Of a stretch of DNA of 33,322 nucleotides, positions 8,531 to 16,337 are shown in pieces (within the stretch, counting starts at the first letter, position 1; each line of letters starts with the position of its first letter). A program made the position numbers and the translations under genes. Below the pieces are notes generated by a model. It was not told where the DNA came from, ran no database searches, and was given only the letters and a program-made list of their open reading frames with translations. The stretch is from Bacteroidales bacterium (GTDB taxonomy: Bacteria; Bacteroidota; Bacteroidia; Bacteroidales; UBA7960), in the NCBI GenBank assembly GCA_007134525.1, contig SLKR01000061.1:1-33322 (forward strand), written 5' to 3'.

Positions 8531-11365
8531 ATGAAGATCGATAAGCTTGACCCCAGGAAGTACATTCTGATAAAGGGCGCCAGGGTGCATAACCTTAAGG
8601 GAGTGGACGTTGCCATAGAGCGCAACCGCCTTGTTGTCATTACAGGGCTGTCGGGTTCGGGAAAATCATCCCTTGCCTTCGACACCCTCTATTCTGAAGG
8701 ACAAAGACGTTATGTGGAGAGTCTCAGTGCATATGCACGCCAGTTCCTTGGGCGTATGCATAAACCTGAGGCGGATTACATAAAGGGGATATCTCCTGCA
8801 ATTGCCATTGAACAGAGGGTAAGCACAAGGAACCCGAGGTCAACCGTCGGGACTTCGACCGAGGTTTACGAATACCTGAAGCTGCTGTACGCGAGAATAG
8901 GAAAAACATATTCACCTGTTTCAGGTGAGCTTGTGAGCAGGGATACCGTGGGTGATGTGGTTAACTTCTGCATGTCAAGGCCGCAGGGAACTATGATTAT
9001 GCTTATGGCACCCCTTAGGCAAAGAAACGACAGGGGCGTTGAGCAGCAGTTGCAGATACTGCTTCAGCAGGGGTTTACAAGGCTTTACCTGGCCGGGAGA
9101 GTGGAAAAGATAGAGGACCTGACAGGCATGCTTCCGGCAGAAGACCGGATGCGCGACATGGCAGTGATTATTGACCGTTTCAGGATAGGGGATCAGCATG
9201 AGAATGAACTTAAGGTGCGGATTGCAGATTCTGTACAGACTGCCTTTTATGAGGGTGAAGGGGCCTGTATACTGGAATACCGCGACCAGGAATCTGACAT
9301 AAAGAAAGTGTTTACAAACCGTTTTGAACGGGATGGCATTGAGTTTGAAAAGCCTACAGTCAACCTTTTCGCATTCAACAATCCCTATGGCGCCTGCCGC
9401 AGCTGTGAAGGCTTTGGCAGTGTTATAGGCATTGATCCCGACCTTGTTATTCCCAACAAGAGCCTGTCGGTATACGAAGGCGCTGTTGCCTGTTGGAAGG
9501 GCGAGAAGATGCAGTGGTGGAAGGAACAGCTTATTGCCAGTGCATATAAGTTCGGATTTCCTGTCCACACTCCTTACAGTAAGCTCAGTCCTGAGCACAA
9601 GGAGTTGCTCTGGACCGGAAACTCTTATTTCAAGGGCCTGAATGATTTTTTCAGTATGGTTGAGGAGAACACCTACAAGATACAATACAGGGTGATGCTT
9701 TCACGCTACAGGGGAAAGACGGCATGCCCTGAATGCAAGGGTACAAGGCTCAGGAAGGATGCTGCATATGTAAAGGTTGGCGGAAAACCGATTACCGAAC
9801 TTGTGCTTATGCCCCTTGACAGGCTTCAGCTATTTTTCAGGGAAATTAAACTTGATCGTCACGACAGTGCGGTTGCAAAGCGATTGCTGGTGGAGATAAA
9901 CAACCGGCTCACTTACCTTAATGATGTTGGTCTCGGCTATCTCAACCTCAACAGGCTCTCGAATACCCTTTCGGGTGGTGAATCTCAGAGGATAAACCTT
10001 GCAACCTCACTTGGAAGCAGCCTGGTTGGGTCTATGTATATTCTCGATGAACCCAGTATAGGATTGCATCAGCGTGATACCCTCCGTCTGATTAAGGTGC
10101 TTGAAAAGCTGAGGGATCTGGGGAATACCGTTATAGTTGTAGAACACGACGAGGACATAATACGTTCGGCCGACCAGCTGATAGATATAGGTCCGGGTGC
10201 CGGGAGCCTGGGCGGAGATATAATCTTCCAGGGAGACCTTGATGGCCTTTTAAAGTGCAGGGACAGCCTGACGGCAGCATATCTCAATAAGAGAAAAGCA
10301 ATTCCGGTGCCTGCAAAAAGGCGAAGGTGGAAGGAGTTTATCCGGCTGAGTGGCGTTCGCCAGCATAACCTCAAGGGCTTCGATGTGGACTTCCCCCTTG
10401 GTATAATGACTGTTGTAACCGGAGTCAGCGGTTCAGGCAAGAGCACACTGGTAAAGGATATACTCTATCCGGCACTTAAGAAAATGTACGGTGGTTATGG
10501 CGAAAAGACAGGTTTATTCGATTCTGTTTTCGGCGATACATCCAGCTTGAAAAACATTGAGTATGTTGACCAAAACCCTATAGGTAAGTCCTCGCGCTCC
10601 AATCCGGTAACCTATATAAAGGCATATGACGAGGTGAGACAGTTGTTTGCCTCCCGGCCACTGGCAAAGGCAAGAGGCTACAAACCCGGTTATTTCTCTT
10701 TTAATATCGAAGGTGGCCGCTGTCCGGAATGCGAAGGAGAGGGAACGGTAAAGATAGAGATGCAGTTCATGGCCGATATTGTACTGGAGTGTGAAAGCTG
10801 CAGGGGCAAACGCTTCAAGGAGGATATACTGGATGTGGAATACCTTGGTAAGAATATAGCGGAAGTCCTTGATCTAACCGTGGATGATGCTATCCTGCTG
10901 TTCGGTGAGGCAGATGACTGCGGAGGCATATGCAGGAGGATAGCGGCAAGATTACAGCCACTAAAGGATGTGGGTCTTGGCTACATAAGGCTTGGACAAC
11001 CATCCAGCACCCTTAGCGGGGGTGAGGCGCAGCGTATCAAACTGGCTTCATTCCTCACCAGGGGTCTAACATCTGAAAAGACACTTTTTATCTTTGACGA
11101 GCCAACTACAGGTCTTCATTTCGATGATATACGGATGCTCCTTTCAGCATTGAATGCTCTTATAGACAAAGGTCATTCGGTAATGGTCATAGAGCACAAT
11201 CCCGAGGTGATCAAGTGTGCCGACTGGATAATTGATCTGGGCCCCGAGGGGGGAGATAAAGGGGGTGAGCTCGTATTTTGCGGAACACCTGAGGGCCTGG
11301 CTGAATGTTCAGGTTCATATACAGGCAGATTCCTCAGCTTAAGGCTTCAACAGGAAAAGGCTTAA
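8531..11365 (+). CDS. uvrA: Excinuclease ABC subunit UvrA
   Basis: The damage-recognition ATPase of nucleotide excision repair, 944 residues from the ATG at 8531. It forms dimers, scans DNA with UvrB and loads UvrB at lesions. Two ABC modules are complete. The first has Walker A GLSGSGKS at 39-46, signature LSGGE at 480-484 and Walker B ILDEPS at 504-509. The second has GVSGSGKS at 631-638, LSGGE at 828-832 and IFDEPT at 854-859. Zinc-binding CxxC pairs occur at 289/292, 399/402, 731/734 and 754/757. The region about 125-245, where the UvrB-binding domain sits, is retained, so this is the full UvrA1 type rather than the shortened UvrA2. The frame could begin at a TTG at 8501, but that lies in the promoter. 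Its stop is 7 bases from the convergent aminotransferase stop. Confidence 0.97.
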   Translation: MKIDKLDPRKYILIKGARVHNLKGVDVAIERNRLVVITGLSGSGKSSLAFDTLYSEGQRRYVESLSAYARQFLGRMHKPEADYIKGISPAIAIEQRVSTRNPRSTVGTSTEVYEYLKLLYARIGKTYSPVSGELVSRDTVGDVVNFCMSRPQGTMIMLMAPLRQRNDRGVEQQLQILLQQGFTRLYLAGRVEKIEDLTGMLPAEDRMRDMAVIIDRFRIGDQHENELKVRIADSVQTAFYEGEGACILEYRDQESDIKKVFTNRFERDGIEFEKPTVNLFAFNNPYGACRSCEGFGSVIGIDPDLVIPNKSLSVYEGAVACWKGEKMQWWKEQLIASAYKFGFPVHTPYSKLSPEHKELLWTGNSYFKGLNDFFSMVEENTYKIQYRVMLSRYRGKTACPECKGTRLRKDAAYVKVGGKPITELVLMPLDRLQLFFREIKLDRHDSAVAKRLLVEINNRLTYLNDVGLGYLNLNRLSNTLSGGESQRINLATSLGSSLVGSMYILDEPSIGLHQRDTLRLIKVLEKLRDLGNTVIVVEHDEDIIRSADQLIDIGPGAGSLGGDIIFQGDLDGLLKCRDSLTAAYLNKRKAIPVPAKRRRWKEFIRLSGVRQHNLKGFDVDFPLGIMTVVTGVSGSGKSTLVKDILYPALKKMYGGYGEKTGLFDSVFGDTSSLKNIEYVDQNPIGKSSRSNPVTYIKAYDEVRQLFASRPLAKARGYKPGYFSFNIEGGRCPECEGEGTVKIEMQFMADIVLECESCRGKRFKEDILDVEYLGKNIAEVLDLTVDDAILLFGEADDCGGICRRIAARLQPLKDVGLGYIRLGQPSSTLSGGEAQRIKLASFLTRGLTSEKTLFIFDEPTTGLHFDDIRMLLSALNALIDKGHSVMVIEHNPEVIKCADWIIDLGPEGGDKGGELVFCGTPEGLAECSGSYTGRFLSLRLQQEKA

Positions 11366-11372
11366 GCCGGGT

Positions 11373-12572
11373 TCAGGCAGTACGGCCAGGGTATACCTTA
11401 AGAGACATCTCAATGCACTTCATGGCCTTACGAAGCTTTTCAACACTAAGTACATAGGATATACGCACCTCTTTTTTCCCTGCCCCCGGAGTTGCATAGA
11501 ATCCGGTTGCAGGAGCAAGCATTACTGTTTGATTATCATACCTGAAATCCTCCAGCAACCACTGGCAGTATCTGTCACTGTCATCTATGGGCAGGCGGGG
11601 TGTTACATAAAAGGCACCTTTAGGGCTCGGACATATTACCCCTTCAATCTTTGAGAGGGCTTCAACAACGGTATTCCTGCGGGCCAGGTATTCTGCAATT
11701 ATCCCTTCGAAATAAGTGTCGGGTGTATCCATTGCCGCCTCTGCCGCTATCTGCCCAAGGGATGGCGGACTTAGCCGCGCCTGGGCAAACTTCAGTGCAG
11801 TTTGCATTACCTCCCTGTTGCGGGATATCATTGCGCCTATCCTTATTCCGCAGGCACTGTAGCGCTTGCTTACCGAATCAAAAAGCACGACATTATCCTC
11901 AATGCCCTCAAGGTTCATTACCGAATGGTGTTTGCTGCCATCATAGCAAAACTCGCGGTAAACCTCGTCGGCAAAAAGATAGAGATCGTACTTCTTGACT
12001 ATTTGCCTGAGTACCTCAAGTTCTTCGGCTGAGTAGAGATATCCTGTGGGATTATTGGGGTTGCAGACCATAATAGCCTTTGTTGCGGGGGTAATGGCCT
12101 TTTCAAACTCCTCTATTGGGGGAAGTGCAAATCCCGTTTCAATGCTGGATGGTATTGGTTTTACCTTAACCCCGGCAGTCATTGCAAAACCATTGTAGTT
12201 GGCATAGAAAGGCTCCGGAATTATTATTTCATCTCCCGGGTTCAGACATGTCATGACCCCGAACAATATGGCCTCGGAGGCGCCTGCGCCGATTATTATA
12301 TCTTCCGGATCAACCTTAATGCCGTGTTTCTGGTAATATTCGCACATTTTTCGTCGGCATGACAACATGCCCGCAGAATGGCTGTATTCGATAACCACCT
12401 GATCCAGTTCGTGCATTGCCCTTATCATTGACTCCGGTGTGGGGATATCGGGCTGGCCTATATTGAGGTGATAGACAGTAACACCCTCTTTTTTTGCCTT
12501 ATCTGCATAAGGAACCAGTTTGCGGATAGGGGAGGCGGGCATTTGCCTCCCCTTGTCGGATATTTTTGGCAT
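11373..12572 (-). CDS. PLP-dependent aminotransferase class I/II (aspartate-type)
   Basis: A 399-residue fold-type I aminotransferase that moves amino groups between an amino acid (probably aspartate or an aromatic amino acid) and 2-oxoglutarate in the cytoplasm. Visible active-site residues are Asn174 in NPNNPTG, Asp202 in FADEVYR, the Schiff-base Lys236 in DSVSKRYS, and the substrate carboxylate-binding Arg370 in VRISYVLS. The N-terminal IGQPDIPTP motif (38-46) is typical of the AspC/AAT Ib subgroup. It is the last gene of a three-gene minus-strand operon: the DUF1573 gene ends 10 bases upstream and the Xaa-Pro aminopeptidase gene lies before that. This places it with peptide breakdown. Specificity needs biochemistry; the family is certain. 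Confidence 0.93.
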   Translation of the reverse strand: MPKISDKGRQMPASPIRKLVPYADKAKKEGVTVYHLNIGQPDIPTPESMIRAMHELDQVVIEYSHSAGMLSCRRKMCEYYQKHGIKVDPEDIIIGAGASEAILFGVMTCLNPGDEIIIPEPFYANYNGFAMTAGVKVKPIPSSIETGFALPPIEEFEKAITPATKAIMVCNPNNPTGYLYSAEELEVLRQIVKKYDLYLFADEVYREFCYDGSKHHSVMNLEGIEDNVVLFDSVSKRYSACGIRIGAMISRNREVMQTALKFAQARLSPPSLGQIAAEAAMDTPDTYFEGIIAEYLARRNTVVEALSKIEGVICPSPKGAFYVTPRLPIDDSDRYCQWLLEDFRYDNQTVMLAPATGFYATPGAGKKEVRISYVLSVEKLRKAMKCIEMSLKVYPGRTA

Positions 12573-12582
12573 AGCTGAAAGT

Positions 12583-13017
12583 TTATATGTTTTTATTTCT
12601 TTTCCCGGTTATAACCTCTCCTTTCACAGTTACAACAAGAGTTCTCTGATATGAATTTGTGTGTATGACCACCTTCCTCTCAAAAGGCCCCGGGCGGCTG
12701 GTATCATAACGGAAACTAACTACCACCTCTTCGCCGGGCCCTGTTGCCCTGTCAGGCCAGGTTGGTATCATCAGTCCGCATGAGCTCCTAACCCTGGCTA
12801 TTAAAAATTCTTTAGCCCCCTCGTTCCGTATCCTGATTTCTCCGGTGCTTCTGCTTCCCTGTTCTATTTTTCCAAGGTCAATCTCCCCTTTGTCAATGAC
12901 TGCGTATGGCAGAATATCCCTTATACTTTCGTTGTTTTGCCCATTTACCGCTGGCTTACCGGTAAAAAGGAATAATAGTAGAACTAAATACCTGATGCAG
13001 CTGTTTGTAAAAGTCAT
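12583..13017 (-). CDS. Exported DUF1573 domain protein
   Basis: A 144-residue exported protein with a signal peptide at about 1-26 (hydrophobic LVLLLFLF core) and one DUF1573 Ig-like beta-sandwich. Family marks are DFGKI-like DLGKIEQG at 47-54, Cys80, the PTWP motif at 85-88, PGEE at 94-97 and the ending KGEV (132-135). DUF1573 domains are abundant in Bacteroidota and resemble ASH/MSP-type domains, but their role is not known. It sits between the Xaa-Pro aminopeptidase (16 bases upstream) and the aminotransferase (10 bases downstream), all apparently on one transcript. No enzyme activity can be assigned. Confidence 0.85.
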   Translation of the reverse strand: MTFTNSCIRYLVLLLFLFTGKPAVNGQNNESIRDILPYAVIDKGEIDLGKIEQGSRSTGEIRIRNEGAKEFLIARVRSSCGLMIPTWPDRATGPGEEVVVSFRYDTSRPGPFERKVVIHTNSYQRTLVVTVKGEVITGKRNKNI

Positions 13018-13033
13018 TTGCAGCGGGTTTTAT

Positions 13034-14512
13034 TTACCTGCTCATTGCGGCTTCGATCTCCTCAATTGTTCTGGGGGCGCCGGCTGAAAGGTTAATGTTT
13101 CCGTCTTCGGTAATCAGAACGTCATCCTCTATACGCACACCAATACCTTCATATTTTTCGTATACCGGGCGTACCTGTTCGACAAATTCATTAAGTTCCT
13201 CTTCGGTTGCCAGGTGGCCAAACATCTCGTGTATCCCGTCCAGCAGCCCTACCATAAAGTACAGGCCGGGCTCGTTTGTCATAATCATACCGGGTTTTAG
13301 TTCCCTGCCTCTGACTTCAGGCGTCAGGATATGATTGTTCCTGGCGGCATCGTCAAACCCGTAGTCGCCTGCATCATGGACCTGCAGACCAATGAAGTGG
13401 TTTATCCGGTATTGTATGTAAAATCTTTTCTGCCACCAGGAGGTGGTATCAGGCAAAAGTCCCATTTCGTGCAATGCATCTGTAAGCACCTTTACTGCCC
13501 TGTGGTGGCAGTCGAGAAGGTTATGGCCCGGCTTCAGCTCTTTCATAGCCTCATTGCTTGCCTTGAGCACAAGTTCGTATATCTCCCTTTGCTCAGGGCT
13601 GAAGCTGCCATTGACAGGAATGGTCCTTGTAACGTCTGCTATGTATCCTCCAAGGCTCTCTGCACCGATATCCATAAGCAGGAGGTCGCCGTCTTTCATT
13701 ACTCGGTTGTTGCGTGTGTGGTGCAGCAGGCAGCTGTTGGGCCCTGAACCTACTATTGATGGGAATCCCGGCCCCAAACCGTTGCGCCGGAAGACATATT
13801 CAATGTCTGCCTGCACCTGGTATTCAGCAAGCCCCGGCTTAACTGTCTGCAGCACATAGTTGTGAGCTTTTACAGTAACATCTATGGCCTGTTTGAGCTG
13901 TGCTATTTCCCACTCGTCCTTTATAAGGCGGTGTTCGTGAAGGATGGTTGCCAGATCGTTAATCTGCACATTCTGACCCCTGGCGGATGTAACCCTGTTA
14001 ACTGCCTGCCTTGCCATATTGTCGCTGCGGTGAATATAGACAGAGGCTTTGCCTTCAAGCAGTCCGGGCAACATATCTTCAAACTCAGAATATGCGTACG
14101 CCTGATCTGCACCAAACTTCTCAACAGCACCCTGTGTCCCGTAAACTTCACCTGTCCACATTACTGTATAAACCTCCCAGGGGGTTACAAACAGCCTGAA
14201 AGGCTTTTCATCTCCGGGTATTATAACGGCAATGCCCTGTCTTTCGGTAAAGCCTGTAAGGTATCTGAAATCATTCATTGCATTTGAAGAGATAATTATT
14301 ATGTCTGCGTCAATATCCTGCAGTATCCTTTCTCTTCTGTCTTCAAAGACCTTAAGGTCAAAATCCGTCACCTCGTGCTGGTGCACAAACTCTTTGGGCA
14401 GTTCGCCGGGTTTGGAGCCGGGGACTTGTATTGTCATCATAAAAATAATAATTGCAAGGGCCAGAACTATAATACCAAGACCCAGTACCAGAATAAAGAA
14501 ATTTCGATTCAT
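13034..14512 (-). CDS. Membrane-anchored Xaa-Pro aminopeptidase (M24B)
   Basis: A 492-residue metallopeptidase of the pita-bread fold, expected to cleave N-terminal residues that precede proline. The M24 domain carries the full set of metal ligands: Asp281 (MDIGAE), Asp293 (IADVTRT), His372 (NHFIGLQVHD), Glu414 (TNEPGLY) and Glu462 (VRIEDDV). The creatinase-type N-terminal domain covers about 45-190, with the RRERIL motif near 59-64. Unlike the usual cytoplasmic PepP, it starts with one strong transmembrane segment (about 6-27) with little positive charge before it, so the enzyme is probably anchored with its catalytic part outside the cytoplasm. It heads an operon with the DUF1573 and aminotransferase genes, and complements the S9 dipeptidyl-peptidase at the window start. 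Confidence 0.93.
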   Translation of the reverse strand: MNRNFFILVLGLGIIVLALAIIIFMMTIQVPGSKPGELPKEFVHQHEVTDFDLKVFEDRRERILQDIDADIIIISSNAMNDFRYLTGFTERQGIAVIIPGDEKPFRLFVTPWEVYTVMWTGEVYGTQGAVEKFGADQAYAYSEFEDMLPGLLEGKASVYIHRSDNMARQAVNRVTSARGQNVQINDLATILHEHRLIKDEWEIAQLKQAIDVTVKAHNYVLQTVKPGLAEYQVQADIEYVFRRNGLGPGFPSIVGSGPNSCLLHHTRNNRVMKDGDLLLMDIGAESLGGYIADVTRTIPVNGSFSPEQREIYELVLKASNEAMKELKPGHNLLDCHHRAVKVLTDALHEMGLLPDTTSWWQKRFYIQYRINHFIGLQVHDAGDYGFDDAARNNHILTPEVRGRELKPGMIMTNEPGLYFMVGLLDGIHEMFGHLATEEELNEFVEQVRPVYEKYEGIGVRIEDDVLITEDGNINLSAGAPRTIEEIEAAMSR

Positions 14513-14557
14513 TTTATTTAATGGATTTGCATAAGTGTTGAAATGGTTTAGGGAGTG

Positions 14558-14565
14558 CTAAAATA
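14558..14565 (-). promoter_or_regulatory. Possible -7 element for the Xaa-Pro aminopeptidase operon
   Basis: The minus strand reads TATTTTAG, one mismatch from TAnnTTTG, about 45 bases before the ATG at 14512. It is the best candidate in the 91-base divergent gap, but has no clear -33 partner. Confidence 0.3.
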
Positions 14566-14590
14566 GTAAAGATTGTTGAATTGATTTTTA

Positions 14591-14598
14591 TAATTTTG
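14591..14598 (+). promoter_or_regulatory. Bacteroidota-type -7 element for the prolyl-tRNA editing gene
   Basis: TAATTTTG matches TAnnTTTG exactly and ends only 5 bases before the ATG at 14604. Transcription from it would start at or next to the start codon, suggesting a leaderless or nearly leaderless mRNA. Confidence 0.5.
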
Positions 14599-14603
14599 CA
14601 GGC

Positions 14604-15122
14604 ATGCGTGGAGATCCTGAACTATATAAGATTTTTGGGGAGCTTGGAATCGATTTTGACTACTACCCCCATCCGGAGGCCCCGACAGTTGAAGAAGCCG
14701 CAAAGTACTGGAAGGACCTGGACGCTGCCCATTGCAAAAACCTTTTCTTCCGTAACCACAAGGGGAACCGTCATTACCTGGTTATACTGGATTACCGCCA
14801 GGACCTGAACATCCGTGAGCTGGAACAGCGGCTCAGGCAGGGGAAACTCAGCTTTGCCTCTCCAAAAAGGCTAAACAGGTACCTTGGTCTCACACCCGGC
14901 TCGGTTAGTCCCTTTGGCCTGATAAATGACAGCGAAAGTCATGTGCATCTCTTTATTGACCGCAACCTTGAAAAGGCAGAACGTATAAGTTTTCATCCCT
15001 GCATAAATACCGCCTCACTTGTTGTCAGATACGATGATTTTATGCGTTTTTTGAAACACTGTGGTAATTCATGGGAGTACGTCAGTATGTATGACCAGGA
15101 CTCTATGCCAGAAAGGCAATGA
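14604..15122 (+). CDS. Stand-alone prolyl-tRNA editing protein (YbaK/ProX type)
   Basis: A 172-residue trans-editing deacylase of the YbaK/ProRS INS-like family. Such proteins hydrolyse wrongly charged Ala-tRNA(Pro) or Cys-tRNA(Pro) in the cytoplasm. The conserved Lys45 in HCKNLFF, the substrate-binding loop GSVSPFGLIND at 99-109 and the HPCINTASL motif at 131-139 fit the ProX/PrdX (Ala-tRNA(Pro) deacylase) subgroup. The ATG at 14604 is the only in-frame ATG in the N-terminal half, yet a perfect -7 promoter element ends 5 bases before it. The gene is divergent from the aminopeptidase operon. Its last 20 bases overlap the convergent oadB gene. Confidence 0.9.
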   Translation: MRGDPELYKIFGELGIDFDYYPHPEAPTVEEAAKYWKDLDAAHCKNLFFRNHKGNRHYLVILDYRQDLNIRELEQRLRQGKLSFASPKRLNRYLGLTPGSVSPFGLINDSESHVHLFIDRNLEKAERISFHPCINTASLVVRYDDFMRFLKHCGNSWEYVSMYDQDSMPERQ

Positions 15123-16314
15123 GGACCCCGGCTGCAACTGCCGAGCCGATTACTCCGGAAATATTACTGGCCATGCAATATTGCAGCAGGTGATTCGAAG
15201 AATCGTGTTTAAGGGCTATCTCATTTGCCACCCTTGATGCCATAGGTACCGCACTCAGCCCGGTTGCCCCGATAAGGGGATTTATCTTTTTGGCTGCGAA
15301 TAAATTGTATGTTTTTACAGCCAGTATTCCCCCTGCCACTGAAATGGCAAATGCCACCAGACCACCGGTTATTATTCCAATTGTGCGTAAATCCAGAAAG
15401 GTTGAGGATGTCATGGTCGCGCCGACTGCAAGACCCAGAAATATTGTAGCCGTATTCATTATAGGCCCCGTTGCAGCCTCGCTGAGCCTGCCTGTGGCTA
15501 CCCCGATCTCCTTAATCAGGTTCCCGAACATAAGCATACCGACGAGCGGTACTGAAGCGGGCACGAAAAATGCCACTATTATACCGAGCACAATTGGGAA
15601 TGCAATTTTAACCGCCTGGAGATTTTTTATCTCCCTTTTTGAAGGATACTTTTTGTCCATCGCCTTCATATTGATAATCAGTTCCTTTTTAGTGCAAAGC
15701 ACCCTTGTTACGGGCGGGATAATTACAGGAACCAGGGCCATGTATGAATAGGCCGCTATGGCAATAGGACCCAGCATATGCGGTGCAAGCAGTATCGAGA
15801 TATATATTGCAGTAGGGCCGTCTCCTCCGCCTATTATACCAAGGGCCCCCGCTTCCTGCGGAGTAAAGCCCACGGCAATGGCGGCGAAAAAAACCGTAAA
15901 GATACCAAGTTGTGCAGCTGCCCCGAAGAGTGAAAGGCGAAGGTTCCTCAGCATGGGGCCGAAGTCAGTCAGCGCCCCTACTCCAAGGAAGATGATTGGC
16001 GGAAGCAGTCCGGTCTTGATCAGCATATAGTAGATGTAATTCATTATGCCAAATTCTCCGGCTATTTCTAGCAGGTTCATATACCTGCCGTCTTCGAACC
16101 TTACCATCTCCTCCTCCACGATACCCATTCCGGCTCCCGGCAGGTTCGCGAGGATAACTCCGAACCCTATGGGCACGAGAAGCAGGGGCTCATATTTTTT
16201 CCGTATGCCCAGAAAAAGGAGGAATATACCGATTGCCAGCATCAGCAGGAGTCCGGGTTGCAGCCACAGGTCGCCAAAGGCGGTAATTTCGTACAGTTTG
16301 TCCAATGCGTTCAT
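15103..16314 (-). CDS. oadB: Sodium-pumping decarboxylase beta subunit (OadB family)
   Basis: A 403-residue inner-membrane protein that decarboxylates carboxybiotin and couples this to sodium export. About nine to eleven hydrophobic segments are visible. The hallmark GGGDGPTAIY at 162-171 holds Asp165, which corresponds to the essential membrane aspartate (Asp203) of Klebsiella OadB. The C-terminal block GATGLSAVPMASRV (349-362) and ASNISGVIGSAVAAG (382-396) matches the family closely. It lies 23 bases after oadA and is the last gene of oadG-oadA-oadB. OadB, GcdB and MmdB are alike, so the substrate depends on the alpha subunit. The 3' end overlaps the convergent tRNA-editing gene by 20 bases. 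Confidence 0.95.
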   Translation of the reverse strand: MNALDKLYEITAFGDLWLQPGLLLMLAIGIFLLFLGIRKKYEPLLLVPIGFGVILANLPGAGMGIVEEEMVRFEDGRYMNLLEIAGEFGIMNYIYYMLIKTGLLPPIIFLGVGALTDFGPMLRNLRLSLFGAAAQLGIFTVFFAAIAVGFTPQEAGALGIIGGGDGPTAIYISILLAPHMLGPIAIAAYSYMALVPVIIPPVTRVLCTKKELIINMKAMDKKYPSKREIKNLQAVKIAFPIVLGIIVAFFVPASVPLVGMLMFGNLIKEIGVATGRLSEAATGPIMNTATIFLGLAVGATMTSSTFLDLRTIGIITGGLVAFAISVAGGILAVKTYNLFAAKKINPLIGATGLSAVPMASRVANEIALKHDSSNHLLQYCMASNISGVIGSAVAAGVLIAFLA

Positions 16315-16337
16315 TTTCGGGTGTATTTTTTGCTTTT

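Noticed and set aside
8975-9685. A 236-codon open frame antisense to uvrA
   Set aside because: It lies fully within a strongly conserved gene and encodes no recognisable domain; it is a by-product of uvrA codon use. Other antisense frames (216-728, 1134-1535, 5917-6333, 13331-13747, 19203-19769) were dismissed for the same reason.
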